Shown: in pieces, positions 1 through 11,239 of the stretch
Position numbering within the stretch: the stretch's first letter is position 1
How the letters are laid out: the number at the start of each line of letters is the position of its first letter
Assembly: GCA_020137815.1 (NCBI GenBank)
Contig: CM035357.1
Location: forward strand, 1-64,000
Length of the DNA stretch: 64,000 nt
Direction of reading: 5' to 3'
From: Hormiphora californensis
Taxonomy: Eukaryota > Ctenophora > Tentaculata > Cydippida > Pleurobrachiidae
Program-made: the position numbers and the translations under genes
Notes under the pieces: generated by a model
Database searches by the model: none
Told to the model about the DNA's origin: nothing
Seen by the model: the letters and a program-made list of their open reading frames with translations, nothing else

Positions 1-147
1 CGGGATCGGGATCGGGATCGGGATCGGGGGATCGGGATCGGGATCGGGATGGACGGGATCGGGACAGGGATGGGATCGGGACAGTCACAGGGACAGGGTT
101 AGGGACAGTCACAGTGACAGGCACAGGGACAGGCACAGTGACGTCAC
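1..147. repeat. GGGATC hexamer array and degenerate flank
   Basis: Tandem GGGATC hexamers run off the left edge and decay into GGGACAG-type repeats before an AC run. The same order (hexamers, GGGACAG-like stretch, AC dinucleotides, ~520-bp unit, CCCTAA array) recurs at 2946-4650, so this is the tail of a duplicated subtelomeric block. Confidence 0.9.
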
Positions 148-148
148 A

Positions 149-181
<33 letters not shown>

Positions 182-690
182 AGGATTGTGTCCTAAATTA
201 GGCCGATTTAGGCCAAAACACCAACTTTTGAAATAGCTGTAAACCGTCTTCAAAAAGGTTACAACAAAAACCCTGAAACATGTCAATGAATTCGTCTTAA
301 GTTTCTTGTGTAAAATTTCAGAGCCCTAAGTCATTGTTTGCCCTACCTACAGCTGCCACTAAAATAGTCAAAATTCATGACCAAATTTTTCTAAAGGCCA
401 AAATCAGGCCTTATATTTGAGATATCGCAAAAACCTGAAACACGTGTCCAAAATTCGTCTGACTTTCTTGTGGTAAATTTTCAGATCCCTATCTCCACGG
501 AAGTACCCGCACCCTAACGTGCTCAAAATCGCAGACCAAAATTTTCTTAAGGCCAGAATCAGGCCTTATTTGAGATATCGCAAAAACCCTGAAACACGTG
601 CCAATAAATTCGTTTGAACTTTCTTGTGGTAAATTTTCAGATCCCTATCCGATGGGAAGTGCCCGCACCCTAAACGTGCACCACCTTACT
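148..690. repeat. Subtelomeric unit, copy A (with leading AC run)
   Basis: After an AC microsatellite (about 148-178) comes a ~510-bp segment matching 3399-3923 closely, with small indels. It contains an internal near-duplication: a block starting with CAGGCCTTATATTTGAGATA appears at about 408 and 561. No coding potential is seen. It leads directly into a CCCTAA array, as copy B does. Confidence 0.85.
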
Positions 691-749
691 AACCCTAACC
701 CTAACCCTAACCCTAACCCTAACCCTAACCCCTAACCCTAACCCTAACC

Positions 750-786
<37 letters not shown>

Positions 787-1015
787 ACCCCTAACCCTAA
801 CCCTAACCCTAACCCTAACCCTAACCCTAACCCTAACCCTAACCCTAACCCCCTAACCCTAAACCCTAACCACTATACCCTCCTAACCCTAACCCTAACC
901 CTAACCCTAACCCTAACCCTAACCCTAACCAACCCTAACCCTAACCCTAACCAACCCTAACCCTAACCCTAACCCTAACCCTAACCCTAACCCTAACCCT
1001 AACCCTAACCCTAAC
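686..1015. repeat. Telomere-type CCCTAA array A
   Basis: About 330 bp of CCCTAA repeats with scattered indels, C-rich on the + strand as expected for a left chromosome end. Sequence continues on both sides, so it is an internal array and not the terminus itself. Confidence 0.95.
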
Positions 1016-1722
1016 ATATAGTTAGGCAGAAGAATGAAAAATATTTAAGTCCTGATCCTACTCTTTCAACTCTGACCTCTCACACATCAGAATCACTATT
1101 AGTTTAATCATTTCCCCTGTCTAATAACCCATACTTTCTCTGGCTCTGATTCTCTCTTCTCTCTTAAGTTAGCTACTAATGTTCTCCTCTCTACTTTCTC
1201 CTCTAAAGTTCCATCAGGGGCCAAATACACTGAAAGGAAAGTCTCTGAATCTTTCAGCCCAGCTGCCTAACTCAGGATAGACCTAACACTCTCTCTGCTC
1301 CTCAAAACCACTTTCACTGGACGTGCCCGCTCCTCCTTGCTTCTCCCCAGCCTCAAAACTTCGGAAAGTATTTGGTGCTTTGCCAAATGTACCTACATAT
1401 ACACGTTTCTAATAGGAAAAAAAATTCCATACCTCTTTCAAAACTGGTCTTGGTAATTATTGGCGGCGTCTGCTGCAGGCACAAATGGCAAATAAAGATC
1501 CACAGCCAGATTTGGTTTACGTAACGCGCGATGACACCACGGTGATGTTCTTGAGATCTTTGGGCGCTGAGAATTCTGCGCGCGCACATGTGGAGTTGCC
1601 AAAACAGCGGCAGTTAACAGCCTGTTCGCGCTGTTGACTGCCATAACAGGGACTGTACGCGCTGTTAACAGGACTAACAGGGCCTGTTTTGACAACTAAC
1701 AGGACTCGCGTATTTACTAGGG
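1016..1722. other. Sequence between telomeric arrays, no gene seen
   Basis: Mixed-composition sequence with CT-rich stretches and, at 1600-1700, several short repeats of the form CTGTTAACAG/CTGTTxxxx around CAACAGCGCG. Short ORFs here have no recognisable domain or splice context. Confidence 0.6.
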
Positions 1723-1924
1723 CCTAACCCTAACCCTAACCCTAACCCTAACCCTAACCCTAACCCTAACCCTAACCCTAACCCTAACCCTAACCCTAAC
1801 CCTAACCCTAACCCTAACCCTAACCCTAACCCTAACCCTAACCCTAACCCTAACCCTAACCCTAACCCTAACCCTAACCCTAACCCTAACCCTAACCCTA
1901 ACCCTAACCCTAACCCTAACCCTA
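1723..1924. repeat. Telomere-type CCCTAA array B
   Basis: About 200 bp of nearly perfect CCCTAA repeats, the most homogeneous of the three arrays, in the same orientation as the others. Confidence 0.95.
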
Positions 1925-2085
1925 TCAGGCCTTATATTTGAGATATCGCAAAAACCCTGAAACACGTGTCCAATAAATTCGTTTGAACTTTCTTGTGGTA
2001 AATTTTCAGATCCCTATCCCGATGGGAAGTGCCCGCACCCTAACGTGCACCACCTACTTAACCCTAACCCTAACCCTAACCCTAA
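1925..2085. repeat. Partial subtelomeric unit plus short CCCTAA run
   Basis: Carries only the last ~140 bp of the subtelomeric unit (from CAGGCCTTATATTTGAGATA to CGTGCACCACCTACTTAA), followed by four CCCTAA units. It is a truncated third copy of the block. Confidence 0.85.
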
Positions 2086-2231
2086 CTTTCCCATTTTGAC
2101 CTCCCTTTCTCTAAGAAACTTTCCCACTTTGACCTCCTTATCTCTAAGAAACTTTCCCACTTTGACCTGCTTTTCTCTAAGAAACTTTCCCATTTTGATT
2201 CCCTTATCTCTAAGAAACTTTCCCACTTTGA
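2085..2231. repeat. 33-bp minisatellite
   Basis: About 4.5 tandem copies of a 33-bp unit containing TTTCCCACTTTGACCTCC and TCTCTAAGAAAC. Because 33 is a multiple of three the array is open in several frames, which explains the small ORFs over it. Confidence 0.85.
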
Positions 2232-2325
2232 CCTTTGATCACTCCCCCGAGGTTATCCGGAATCGCTGTAGGTTATACTTTGGCGACAAGAAAGTAAGTT
2301 TGTGTAGGTCCACTGGACATTAGTT

Positions 2326-2858
2326 CCCCCATAGGAATTTCGCGCGGAGGAACCTGCATTCTCCAGCCTTTTCGTCACGCGAATGAAGGTGATTATCCAA
2401 GAAAAAACTAGCTAAATTCCTGGCGAAAACAGGCATTAGTGCAGTCATAGTCTACTGCCGCGTTCCCCCTTTCAACTTTGTCTGGTGTATCTCAGAAAAT
2501 ATCTAACTTACAGACTCCCAAAAAACGGGAGGTAACATAATATTGTAGAAAGTATAATACTATCTGGGTTTTATTTAGATTAATGCACAGATACATAGCT
2601 ATAGTTAGTGACACTTGGTGTCATAATTTTCTCCCATTGTTGTAGGTATTCACTTGACAGCTACCCCCTCTTTCTCTCCCATTCTCGCCCCTCTCCAGCC
2701 AGACAGTGTTGAAAGGGGGAACGCGGCAGTAGACAATGACTGCACCAATGCCTGTTTTCTCCAGGAATTTAGCTAGTTTTTTCTTGGATAATCACCTTCA
2801 TTCGCGTGACGAAAAGGCTGGAGAATGCAGGTTCCTCCGCGCGAAATTCCTATGGGGG
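2326..2858. mobile_element. 533-bp foldback element with ~145-bp terminal inverted repeats
   Basis: Left arm about 2326-2471 starts CCCCCATAGGAATTTCGCGC; right arm about 2710-2858 is its reverse complement and ends TATGGGGG. The centre (about 2472-2709) has no ORF. It is a non-autonomous foldback/MITE-type element. I could not settle the target-site duplication. Confidence 0.8.
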
Positions 2859-2945
2859 TTAATGCAATAGTATAGTATATGAATAAAAGGAATGGAGGGA
2901 GGGAAGGAGATAGGGATAGAGATAGGGATAGAGTTAGAGAAAGAG

Positions 2946-3272
2946 AACGGGATCGGGATCGGGATTGGGATCGGGATCGGGATCGGGATTGGGATCTGGA
3001 TCGGGATCGGGATCGGGATCGGGATCGGGATCGGGATCGGGATCGGGATCAGGATCGGGATCGGGATCGGGATCGGGATCGGGATCGGGATCGGGATCGG
3101 GATCAGGATCGGGATCAGGATCGGGATCGGGATCGGGATCGGGATCGGGATCGGGATCGGGATCGGGATCGGGATCGGGATCGGGATCGGGATCGGGATC
3201 GGGATCGAGATCGGGATCGGGATCGGGATCGGGATCGGGATCGGGATCGGGATCGGGATCGGGATCGGGATA
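2946..3272. repeat. GGGATC hexamer array
   Basis: About 54 tandem GGGATC hexamers with occasional substitutions. It is open in all three forward frames as RD, GI and GS dipeptides, so the long ORFs here are repeat artefacts. Confidence 0.95.
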
Positions 3273-3350
3273 GGGACAGGTTTAGGGACAGTCACAGGGA
3301 CAGGGTTAGGGACAGTCACAGTGACAGGCACAGGGACAGGCACAGTGACG

Positions 3351-3398
<48 letters not shown>
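3273..3398. repeat. GGGACAG-like degenerate repeat and AC run
   Basis: Degenerate GGGACAG/CAGTCACAG repeats followed by an uninterrupted AC dinucleotide run (about 3352-3397). It matches 60-178 in order and composition. Confidence 0.9.
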
Positions 3399-3401
<3 letters not shown>

Positions 3402-3923
3402 AGGATTGTGTCCTAAATTAGGCCGATTTAGGCCAAAACACCAACTTTTGAAATAGCTGTAAACCGTCTTCAAAAAAGGTTACAGCAAAAACCCTGAAAC
3501 ACATGTCTAATGAATTCGTCTTAAGTTTCTTGTGTAAAAATTTCAGAGCCCTAAGTCATTGTTTGCCCTACCTACAGCTGCCACTAAAATAGTCCAAAAT
3601 TCATGACCAAATTTTTCTAAAGGCCAGAATCAGGCCTTATATTTGAGATATCGCAAAAACCCTGAAACACGTGTCCAATAAATTCGTCTGAGCTTTCTTG
3701 TGGTAAATTTTCAGATCCCTATCTCCACCGGAAGTACCCGCACCCTAACGTGCTCAAAATCGCAGACCAAAATTTTCTTAAGGCCAGAATCAGGCCTTAT
3801 ATTTGAGATATCGCAAAAACCCTGAAACACGTGTCCAATAAATTCGTTTGAACTTTCTTGTGGTAAATTTTCAGATCCCTATCTCGATGGGAAGTGCCCG
3901 CACCCTAACGTGCACCACCTACT
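3399..3923. repeat. Subtelomeric unit, copy B
   Basis: Second full copy of the unit at 180-690, differing by point changes and short indels. Copies A, B and the 1925 fragment all abut a CCCTAA array on their right, so unit and array appear to move or duplicate together. Confidence 0.85.
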
Positions 3924-4147
3924 TAACCCTAACCCTAACCCTAACCCTAACCCTAACCCTAACCCTAACCCTAACCCTAACCCTAACCCTAACCCTAACC
4001 CCTAACCCTAACCCTAACCCTAACCCTAACCCTAACCCTAACCCTAACCCTAACCCTAACCCTAACCCTAACCCTAACCCCTAACCCCTAACCCTAACCC
4101 TAACCCTAACCCTAACCCTAACCCTAACCCTAACCCTAACCCTAACC

Positions 4148-4188
<41 letters not shown>

Positions 4189-4361
4189 CCCTAACCCTAA
4201 CCCTAACCCTAACCCTAACCCTAACCCTAACCCTAACCCTAACCCTAACCCTAACCCTAACCCTAACCCTAACCCATAACCCTAACCCTAACCCTAACCC
4301 CTAACCCTAACCCTAACCCCTAACCCTAACCCTAACCCTAACCCTAACCCTAACCCTAAAA

Positions 4362-4396
<35 letters not shown>

Positions 4397-4650
4397 TAAC
4401 CCTAACCCCTAACCCTAATCCCTAACCCTAACCTACCCTAACCCTAAACCTAACCCTAACCCTAACCCGAAACCTAACTCCTAACCCTAACCCTAACCCT
4501 AAACCGCTAACCCTAAAACCCTAACCCTAACCCTAACCCTAACCCTAACCCCAACCCTAAACCCTAACCCTACGCCTAACCCTAACCCTAACCCTAACCG
4601 AACCCTAACCCTAACCCTAAACCCCTAAACCCCTAACCCCCTAACCCCTT
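3924..4650. repeat. Telomere-type CCCTAA array C
   Basis: About 725 bp of CCCTAA repeats, near perfect at the left and increasingly degenerate to the right (variants such as CCCTAAA, CCCCTAA, AACCGCTAA from 4270). Decay away from the telomeric side is what an old, internalised telomere tract would show. Confidence 0.95.
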
Positions 4651-5035
4651 CTTGCTTAATCTTATTAGATATCTTCGTTATTCAGATTAGTAAGATCCCA
4701 ATCAAAAATTCGATGCCCTAAACTTAATCCTTATAATTCTGTCATAATTGCATTTTTGCGTTGTCCAGACGTAGTTGAGACATAGTCTAATTGAATTACA
4801 GAGACGTGCTAGGGACGTAATGCAATTGTAGTTGTCAATTGAGTAAAGTGTATTATACGCTTTATATTGTTTATTGTAACTAGACCAAAAATCAAAACCC
4901 TAACCCTCTCTTTCATTCTCTACCTTTCTCTTTTCTCTTGAAGACTTGCCTTGCTTGGCATTATATGGTAAAAGATGTTATTTTATGAAATTTTTATGCA
5001 TTTATTGTGGTATCAAAATTAGACAATGAACTTAC
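4651..5035. other. Boundary between telomeric repeats and first gene
   Basis: AT-rich sequence with no recognisable exon. The minus-strand donor at 5034-5035 needs a further downstream exon, and none is visible here. Confidence 0.5.
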
Positions 5036-7042
5036 CAATTATATTACACTGTGGTATATCAGTTGACCATGATCCATCCTCCTGACAGGTCAGTGTTGTA
5101 CTTCCCATTAGGATATGGTTGGCTGCACACTCGATGGTAGCAATTGTCCCTGCTGGTGAGGCAGCCCAATTTCCTTGCATTGATCCCTCAACAGTTAAGG
5201 AAGGACACTCGACTGGTTCTAAAGGGAATTAGTAATTAGTGAGATCAGTTCCATGTAGTTGAAAAAGAGTGCGTGATACTAAACATGCATACAGCTGTGC
5301 ATGCAGTACTATATTGGAATACATTCACGTTTAGACCCTTGTCCCTTACCTGCTCTGTAAAAGTCACTACTGCCACTACTGCTAAAGCTAATCATCTCCA
5401 CAACATCACCACCCCACTTTGTAACACATCTGCTATCTGAACTAGCTGAGAACAGGTAGTTCAGCACCTCAACACCATTACATTTGATGATGAAGGCGGT
5501 CTTTGTTTTGGTGATCGTCCAGATCTTATCCACCTCCACCGGGGGCTGCACTGGCAGGTCTATGGAGTTGCTGGCGCAGGAGTATATAAGATATTGGATT
5601 GGGGAGGAGAACCACACACCCACAGGACTGATATAGCTGCTGCCCTTGGTGTAAAAAGTCAAATATATCATTTCATTACTACCCAGTGTAGAGTTCGTTT
5701 TTATCTGGAGAGGTGTTTCCTCCAGGTTCCAGGGTAGTTTCACTTCCGACTCTACAGCTGTCCAGGCTGAAACAAAAAACAATGAGTATGACTCAGAGGG
5801 ATCAAATATGTCGTTTTCGAAGTTTACTCTGCTAAAGGAAACCTTAAGCAAAAACTTGGGGGTTGTGAAATTTCCTACGGCCTATGTCCGTGGGAAACTT
5901 CACACAACCCAAGTTAGGGCTATTATAGTCTGATTTTCAATAACTGTCTTTTTTTAGAGTTTTCAAATTTCTTTAAATGACCATAAGTCCGGTTCCTGAT
6001 GAGATAGAGACTTGAAATTTGGAGGTTACTAAGATCTTGCTAAGTTCTTCCGAACCTCCAAATTTCTAGTCTCTATCTTATCAGGAATCGGAGATATGAC
6101 AAATTTTGTTATTTCAGGGGTGCGACAGTTTCAAAAAATCCGACTTTAGTTGCCTGGGTTTTCCTTCAGCCCTTTTAGCAAAGCAAAAAGCATCCAGGTG
6201 AATGCCTTCGGGGCAGGGAAAACATATCGAAATTACCAAAAAAAAGCCAGTGAAACGTCAGTTTTAAACAGATATTACTTACTTTTATCACACTGCGGTA
6301 TATCACTTGACCACGATCCGTCCTCCTGACAAGTTAGTGTAGCAGTTCCCACAAGACTATGGGTGGCAGCACATTCGATGGTGGCAGTTGTCCCTGTTGG
6401 TGAGGCAGTCCAGCTTCCCTGTGTTGATCCCACAACAGTAAAGGCGGGACACTCAACTAGTTCAGCTGAATGTAAGTAGAAAATGGCGTGAGTTCATTTC
6501 AATTTGCAAAAGCTTCGGTACACGTTGTATTTCATTGTAGTTGAACCAGCTTGCGTAATATAATACTAAACCCACGTGCTGTGCAGTACTAGAAGTGGTA
6601 TGAATTAAATTTAGACCCTTACCTGCTCCGTTATAGAAGTTAGATGCTTCGTCATCATTGCTAAACAGGATCCCCTCCACATCATCATTCCACTGTGTAA
6701 CACAGTCGCTATCTGAACTATCTGTTCGCAGATAGTTCAGCACCTCCACATTGTTACATGTGATGATGAGGGCGGTCTCTGTTTTGGTGATCGTCCAGAT
6801 CTTATCCACCTCCACCGGGGGTTGCACTGGCAGGTCTATGTAGCTGGTGGTGCAGTAGTCTATATAATACTGCATTGTGGAGGAGAACTTCACACGCACA
6901 GTACCGATAAAGTTGCTGTCCTTGTCGTACATGAGCACAAAGATCATCTCATCACTACCCAGTGCAGAGTCCGTCTTTATCTGGAGAGGTGTTCCCTCCA
7001 TGTCCCAGGGTATCTTCACATTCCGCTCTACAGCTATCCAGT
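5036..7042 (-). CDS. FAMeT/sushi repeat extracellular protein, partial
   Basis: Four minus-strand exons form a repeating pair of modules: FAMeT domain 7042-6623 (420 nt), sushi/CCP 6465-6283 (183 nt), FAMeT 5766-5350 (417 nt), sushi 5218-5036 (183 nt). All have AG acceptors and GT donors and equivalent phases. The sushi exons show the spaced cysteines and Trp of a CCP module (ending CQEDGSWS..IPQC). The FAMeT modules share VQPPVEVDKIWTI and CNxVEVLNY. Despite the name (farnesoic acid O-methyltransferase domain, PF12248-type), such modules in animal extracellular proteins are not known to me as enzymes; adhesion or recognition is an inference. No signal-peptide exon is visible upstream of 7042 and no terminal exon below 5036, so the gene may be broken at the subtelomere. 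Confidence 0.8.
5985..6095. repeat. Inverted repeat in FAMeT/sushi intron
   Basis: Arms containing GGTTCCTGATGAGATAGAGA and its imperfect reverse complement flank a short spacer around 6030-6045. It is probably a MITE fragment; ends not determined. Confidence 0.6.
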
Positions 7043-7170
7043 CTGAAATAATACAGTTAAGATACTAATCACTACAATCAAACAAGCAAATAAATTGATA
7101 TCAAGTTTTTTAAAGTAAAATTTTAGCGCTGGATTAAATTTAGTTTCGCCTAGTACCATCTGATAAATGA

Positions 7171-7362
7171 GCCATAAACTCTTGCCAGTGGCGCGTTATA
7201 TCAGATACCTTTCTCCCAGCGCGCCGCTGGGAGAAGGTAGCTGTAGTTTATCCGCCGCTGGCGGATAAACTGGTTTAAATCACGACGACGATCCCGAGGC
7301 GTAGCCGAGGGAGAGGCGGAGGGGTTTAAACTTATAACGCGTCTATGGCAAGAGTTTATAGG
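7171..7362. mobile_element. Cloverleaf-type hairpin element CL1
   Basis: Outer inverted repeat: 7171-7200 (ATAAACTCTTGCCA and GCGCGTTATA) pairs with 7332-7362 (TATAACGCG and TGGCAAGAGTTTAT). Inside lie successive inverted repeats: 7205-7239 (stem CTCCCAGCG/CGCTGGGAG), 7245-7271 (AGTTTATCCGCC/GGCGGATAAACT) and a looser one at 7273-7331 closed by GTTTAAA. CpG-rich against AT-rich flanks and without an ORF. The arrangement matches the elements at 9147 and 57552. Confidence 0.7.
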
Positions 7363-8136
7363 TTATATACCCTGCTTTAGTTGTTTGTTACAAGTATTAC
7401 ACACTAACAAGAGAGAGAACACTAATCAAAACACACAAAGAGAACTGAGAAACAGTCAAAAACATCTCTCAATTGAGTGTACATTGTTTGGTAACAGTTA
7501 CTAAGGAGAGAGAGAAATAAATAACAAGATATGGGGCATGCCAGACATAACACAGAGGAATTGAGATAGTGAAACAAAAGGGAAGATAAAGAGAGAGTAA
7601 TTGACGGAATGTGTTGTTTCTTTCTCTCCAATTTTAGTGTGTAACTCTTCCAAACAGTGTTCCCTCTGTATTTCAGTAAGAACTGATCATTTACACACAC
7701 TTTGAATGTAACATAGGAGTTAAAAATAAATAACCTGCCAGTGGGAAATAATCTGCCGCTGGACTGGCTGGTTATCGAGAGCGCGCTAGTGGGACTTCTC
7801 GCCACTGGCGCATTATTTAAGTTAGCAGGGTATATATCTCAGTATCAATGATTAGTTAACTAACTATAGTTACGGGAGTGCTCTCCCAAAATAAAAAGCA
7901 TCAAATATTTATTTGATACGTAACATTATGCAACAAATCTATGATAACAACTGTTCCACACAATGAACCAACTGTATACCAACGTTCATAGTGGCATACA
8001 AACTACAAAAGATCAAATATTTGATATTTTGATATAAGTGAAATAACGGGTGACAACTAAAAATCTGGACATTTTTCTGTGAGCTCTAGCGCCGGCCCCA
8101 TTTGAGATACAACTTCAAGCCAGTGATAGGTTAAAG
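7363..8136. other. Intergenic, hairpin fragment at 7735-7815
   Basis: No gene recognised. 7735-7815 carries CCAGTGGGA..CCGCTGG and CTAGTGGG..CCACTGGCGC motifs like CL1 and is probably a degenerate relative. The rest is AT-rich with GAGA stretches. Confidence 0.5.
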
Positions 8137-8161
8137 TTAGGGTTAGGGTTAGGGTTAGGGT
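8137..8161. repeat. Short interstitial TTAGGG run, inverted orientation
   Basis: Four perfect TTAGGG units on the + strand, opposite in orientation to the large arrays at 686-4650. Confidence 0.9.
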
Positions 8162-8308
8162 GAGATTCCCCATTCATCTGTTGTTACAGAGGGCGTGTGA
8201 GTGTGTATCAGCACCAGAAGGAGATATCAAAATTACTTCCTGTATCATATGGTGTCTAGTTAAGGGCATGCGCTTGAATATAGAGTGATGAAATGCGATC
8301 AGTACATG

Positions 8309-8382
8309 GGGCTTGGTAGCTTAGTGGTAGCTCCGAACATGTCTCTCTGGAGGTCCCTGGTTCAATTCCCGGTCAAACCCAG
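8309..8382 (+). pseudogene. tRNA-like sequence (tRNA pseudogene or SINE head)
   Basis: Good Pol III internal promoter: A-box-like TAGCTTAGTGG (8318-8328) and B box GGTTCAATTCC (8359-8369). Candidate acceptor strands GGGCTTG and CAAACCC pair with one mismatch. The D and anticodon arms do not pair cleanly, so no confident anticodon can be read. A T-run follows shortly after (8385-8389). This fits a decayed tRNA or the head of a tRNA-derived SINE better than a working tRNA. Confidence 0.5.
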
Positions 8383-8689
8383 TATTTTTCGATTTTCTTC
8401 CCTATCTTGCTCAGATCTAAAATATTAATTTCATATTATGTGACAAACCTGTGAGCAAAACTGTTCCACACAATGCAGCTGTAAAGAGAAGGAGACGTAT
8501 CATGTTAACACGCATATCACTTAAAAGAAAAGGGTGTGTTAAGCAAACTGTTAACTTTTTGTTGAATTAATATCTTCTAACATATGTTAGTGTTACAACG
8601 TCGCGTAAGTGTCTAAAATTTATTTTGCGAATCCTGCAGCATTTCCGGCCACAAAAGTTAATTGAGAATTGCAGATGAACGTTAGAAAA

Positions 8690-8815
8690 CTATTATAGAC
8701 CCCGCCGGCTCAAATAGACGCACGGCGCGCTCAAACAATTTGCACTGGTCTATTGGGCCGTGCACTGCCGTGAGTTTGTGTCTCGATAGACGCACGCCCT
8801 CTGACAGATTTGTGT
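8690..8815. repeat. CpG-rich hairpin fragment
   Basis: Contains paired segments such as TAGACGCACGGCGCGC and TAGACGCACGCC around GGTCTATTGGGCCGTGCACTG. Composition and vocabulary (TAGACGCAC) match element CL2 at 9147-9316, so it is likely a related or fragmented copy. Confidence 0.45.
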
Positions 8816-9146
8816 AAAGATCACAAAGAATCACTGGAAACACGATAAAATGACATGACAACACAAGAGGGAGTGTGTGTACAACCTACAACGCTCTCTG
8901 TCTAGATTTGGCGCCCGCCAGTCTGTTGCAACTGTTGCTCATGACCCACAATTAACTGTAATCTCTCTCTGCATTCCACCCTTTGAAACTGTTCCGACGA
9001 TTGTTACGAGTGTGTAGGAATGTAGAGAGGCACTCTGTAGCTTCATTTCTAACTGTTTGACCCGTTTTGTGTGAGCTCTCTCTCTGTGTCAACCACGTAA
9101 ATTGTGCTTGTTTTGCTTCTAGGTGCCCGCCAGCGGGGTCTATAGA

Positions 9147-9316
9147 ACATAACTCCCTCCATTGCGTGCAGATATACCTGTAAACCCCTCGCTGACGCTC
9201 GGGATTTACAGGGCTGTAATGCACGGTCCCTTCGGGACCCGTGCATTACAGCTCAATAGACGCACTGCTCTGCAGTGCGTCTATTGAATAGATGCCCGCG
9301 CGGGAGGGAGTTATGT
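9147..9316. mobile_element. Cloverleaf-type hairpin element CL2
   Basis: Perfect 14-bp outer stem: 9147-9160 (ACATAACTCCCTCC) with 9303-9316. It encloses three consecutive hairpins: 9177-9212 (CCTGTAAA/TTTACAGG ends), 9214-9251 (~17-bp stem around TTC) and 9254-9286 (15-bp stem CAATAGACGCACTGC with loop TCT). Only 1-2 nt separate hairpins 1-2 and 2-3. No ORF. The predicted fold is a four-stem cloverleaf. Confidence 0.75.
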
Positions 9317-9329
9317 ACTATATACACCA

Positions 9330-9535
9330 TGCTGGCTCAAATACACAAATAGTCGACGCCGCACGCCACGTACAAACAATTTACATTAGTCGACCAGTGC
9401 ACATTGTTTGGGACGTGCACTGCCGGGACGCACGTGTGTTTGGTGGCGCCGTCACCTCTCTTACAACGAGTGTTGTTTTGACGCGCTTCGCGCGGGAATT
9501 GTAAGGGTGTCACCAACATGTGCGTCTACTGGAAG
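9330..9535. repeat. CpG-rich hairpin-bearing fragment next to CL2
   Basis: Contains paired motifs (TAGTCGACGCCGCACG, TTAGTCGACCAGTGCAC, GTGTCACC against GGCGCCGTCAC, GCGCTTCGCGC). It is structured like the neighbouring element but less regular; probably an adjacent or disrupted relative. Confidence 0.4.
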
Positions 9536-10173
9536 AGATACTTAATAGATTAATAGTGTAAAGAAAAATGACAGGGAGTTCATGTGCAACCAAACACCTT
9601 CTATGTCAAGACTTCGCGCCAGCTAATCTTGAGAAATCTGTCGCTCATGATCTGAATTATCTGAAATAATGCGCCAGTGACCATGCTGACCAGAGTTTAT
9701 ACCTCATATAACTCTCTCCCTTGCGTACAGATATAACTATTGATTTTAGCGCCTGGAAGTAGAGGGGCGATGTGCCTAGTAATAAAAGTAGAAAGCTCAG
9801 AAAAGAAACGGCCAAATAGAAACCATCTCTATTATAACTGCGATCATGACATAAAAAACTGACTCTAGATTTTAGAGCTAATCGCGAACAGAAGATCGAG
9901 TATTCGAAATGCAAAACAAAGAACTGAGCCCTCTGTGGTGGACGATGGAGCTATAGGAGAAAAGAGAGAGTAGGGATGACTTGTGGAAGAGGCAACACGG
10001 TGCTCTGCGGTAACAGTGTAACAGGCGCAAGCTCTCCAACACGGTGTTTCGTTAGCCAGGGGAGGAGGCGGCCATTACCTGGGGAGGAGGCGTAATGGGC
10101 CGCGCCCTCTCCAACTGTGTCCAATTGAATGATTTCCCAATGTTCTAGCACTAAAAATAGTACTAAAAATAGT
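9536..10173. other. Intergenic, no gene seen
   Basis: No domain-bearing ORF or splice context found. Segment 9690-9770 (CATATAACTCTCTCCCTTGC, then GCGCC) faintly resembles the CL2 left flank. Confidence 0.5.
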
Positions 10174-10364
<191 letters not shown>

Positions 10365-11235
10365 AATGGGCCGCACCCTTTCAACTGTGTCCAGGTGAAT
10401 GCTCCCCATGTTCTATAGTACCAAAAATAGTGCTCCCTCCCTCTCCCTCTCTCCACATGTGCAGTGCCAGAGTAAACGCTTTTCCCGAAGTTGTTTTAAT
10501 GGCAATTGATATCCACCATAGAGACCCCTTCCTCTTTCCATTTCTCTCCCTTTCTCTGATCCCTGTCTTCCCCATTTCTCCCGCTTCCTAATTCTTATTC
10601 TCTCGATCTCTCCCATCCCTATAATATCCCTCTCCCTTAAAAATGAACTTTGAGTTTGGACCTTGACCTTTTCTTGTGAGAAAAGATCTTTGCTCATCCA
10701 ATGTTCACCCAAGTTTTTAAAAAGACTGGATAAAAGATAGCCGTGATACTGCCGATTGACAGTGGTCAATCAGAGAGATGCGCCGCACTAAGCAAATGCT
10801 GTTGCGCTTCAATTCTTCTCTCTCGTTAGTGATCTTTATGTCTCTCTCACTAGTAGTGAGTCACTACGAATGCGCGTCGCATTCCAGGTCAAAATTCAGG
10901 TCGAATTTCTCGTCGAGCTGTGACAATTATGTCGGATGACCACTGTGAAAGTCGAAGGAACAGCCAAAATCATGCATGTGCATTTTCTCAACTGTCATGT
11001 TACCTGGTGCTTCAATTTTTATCGTGCTCATTGGAAATAAAGATTCAACCCAAACAAAATGGCTCACTCTCAGTAAATTAGAGCCCTGAATTCATTAATG
11101 AACGTGCATAGATAGTTCATGAATCAAAAATAATCTTTGAATAAAAGATTCATAATTTGCACAGAGTTACCAAGGAATTGTTTCAGCATGTTCCCGTAAA
11201 GTATTTTGTTTTGAAGGTACGGGTGACCTACTGTT
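10365..11235. other. Intergenic, CT-rich, no gene seen
   Basis: CT-rich at 10430-10640, then mixed sequence. Nothing resembling a conserved protein or RNA was recognised. Confidence 0.5.
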
Positions 11236-11239
11236 ATAG

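Noticed and set aside
2798-3421. ORFs of DR, GI, GS and IP dipeptides
   Set aside because: Products of the GGGATC hexamer array in all frames.
686-4650. A true chromosome end inside the window
   Set aside because: Non-telomeric sequence lies on both sides of every CCCTAA array, including the left edge, so these are internal arrays.
8309-8382. Functional tRNA gene
   Set aside because: A and B boxes are good but the D, anticodon and T arms contain mismatches and no confident anticodon loop can be placed.
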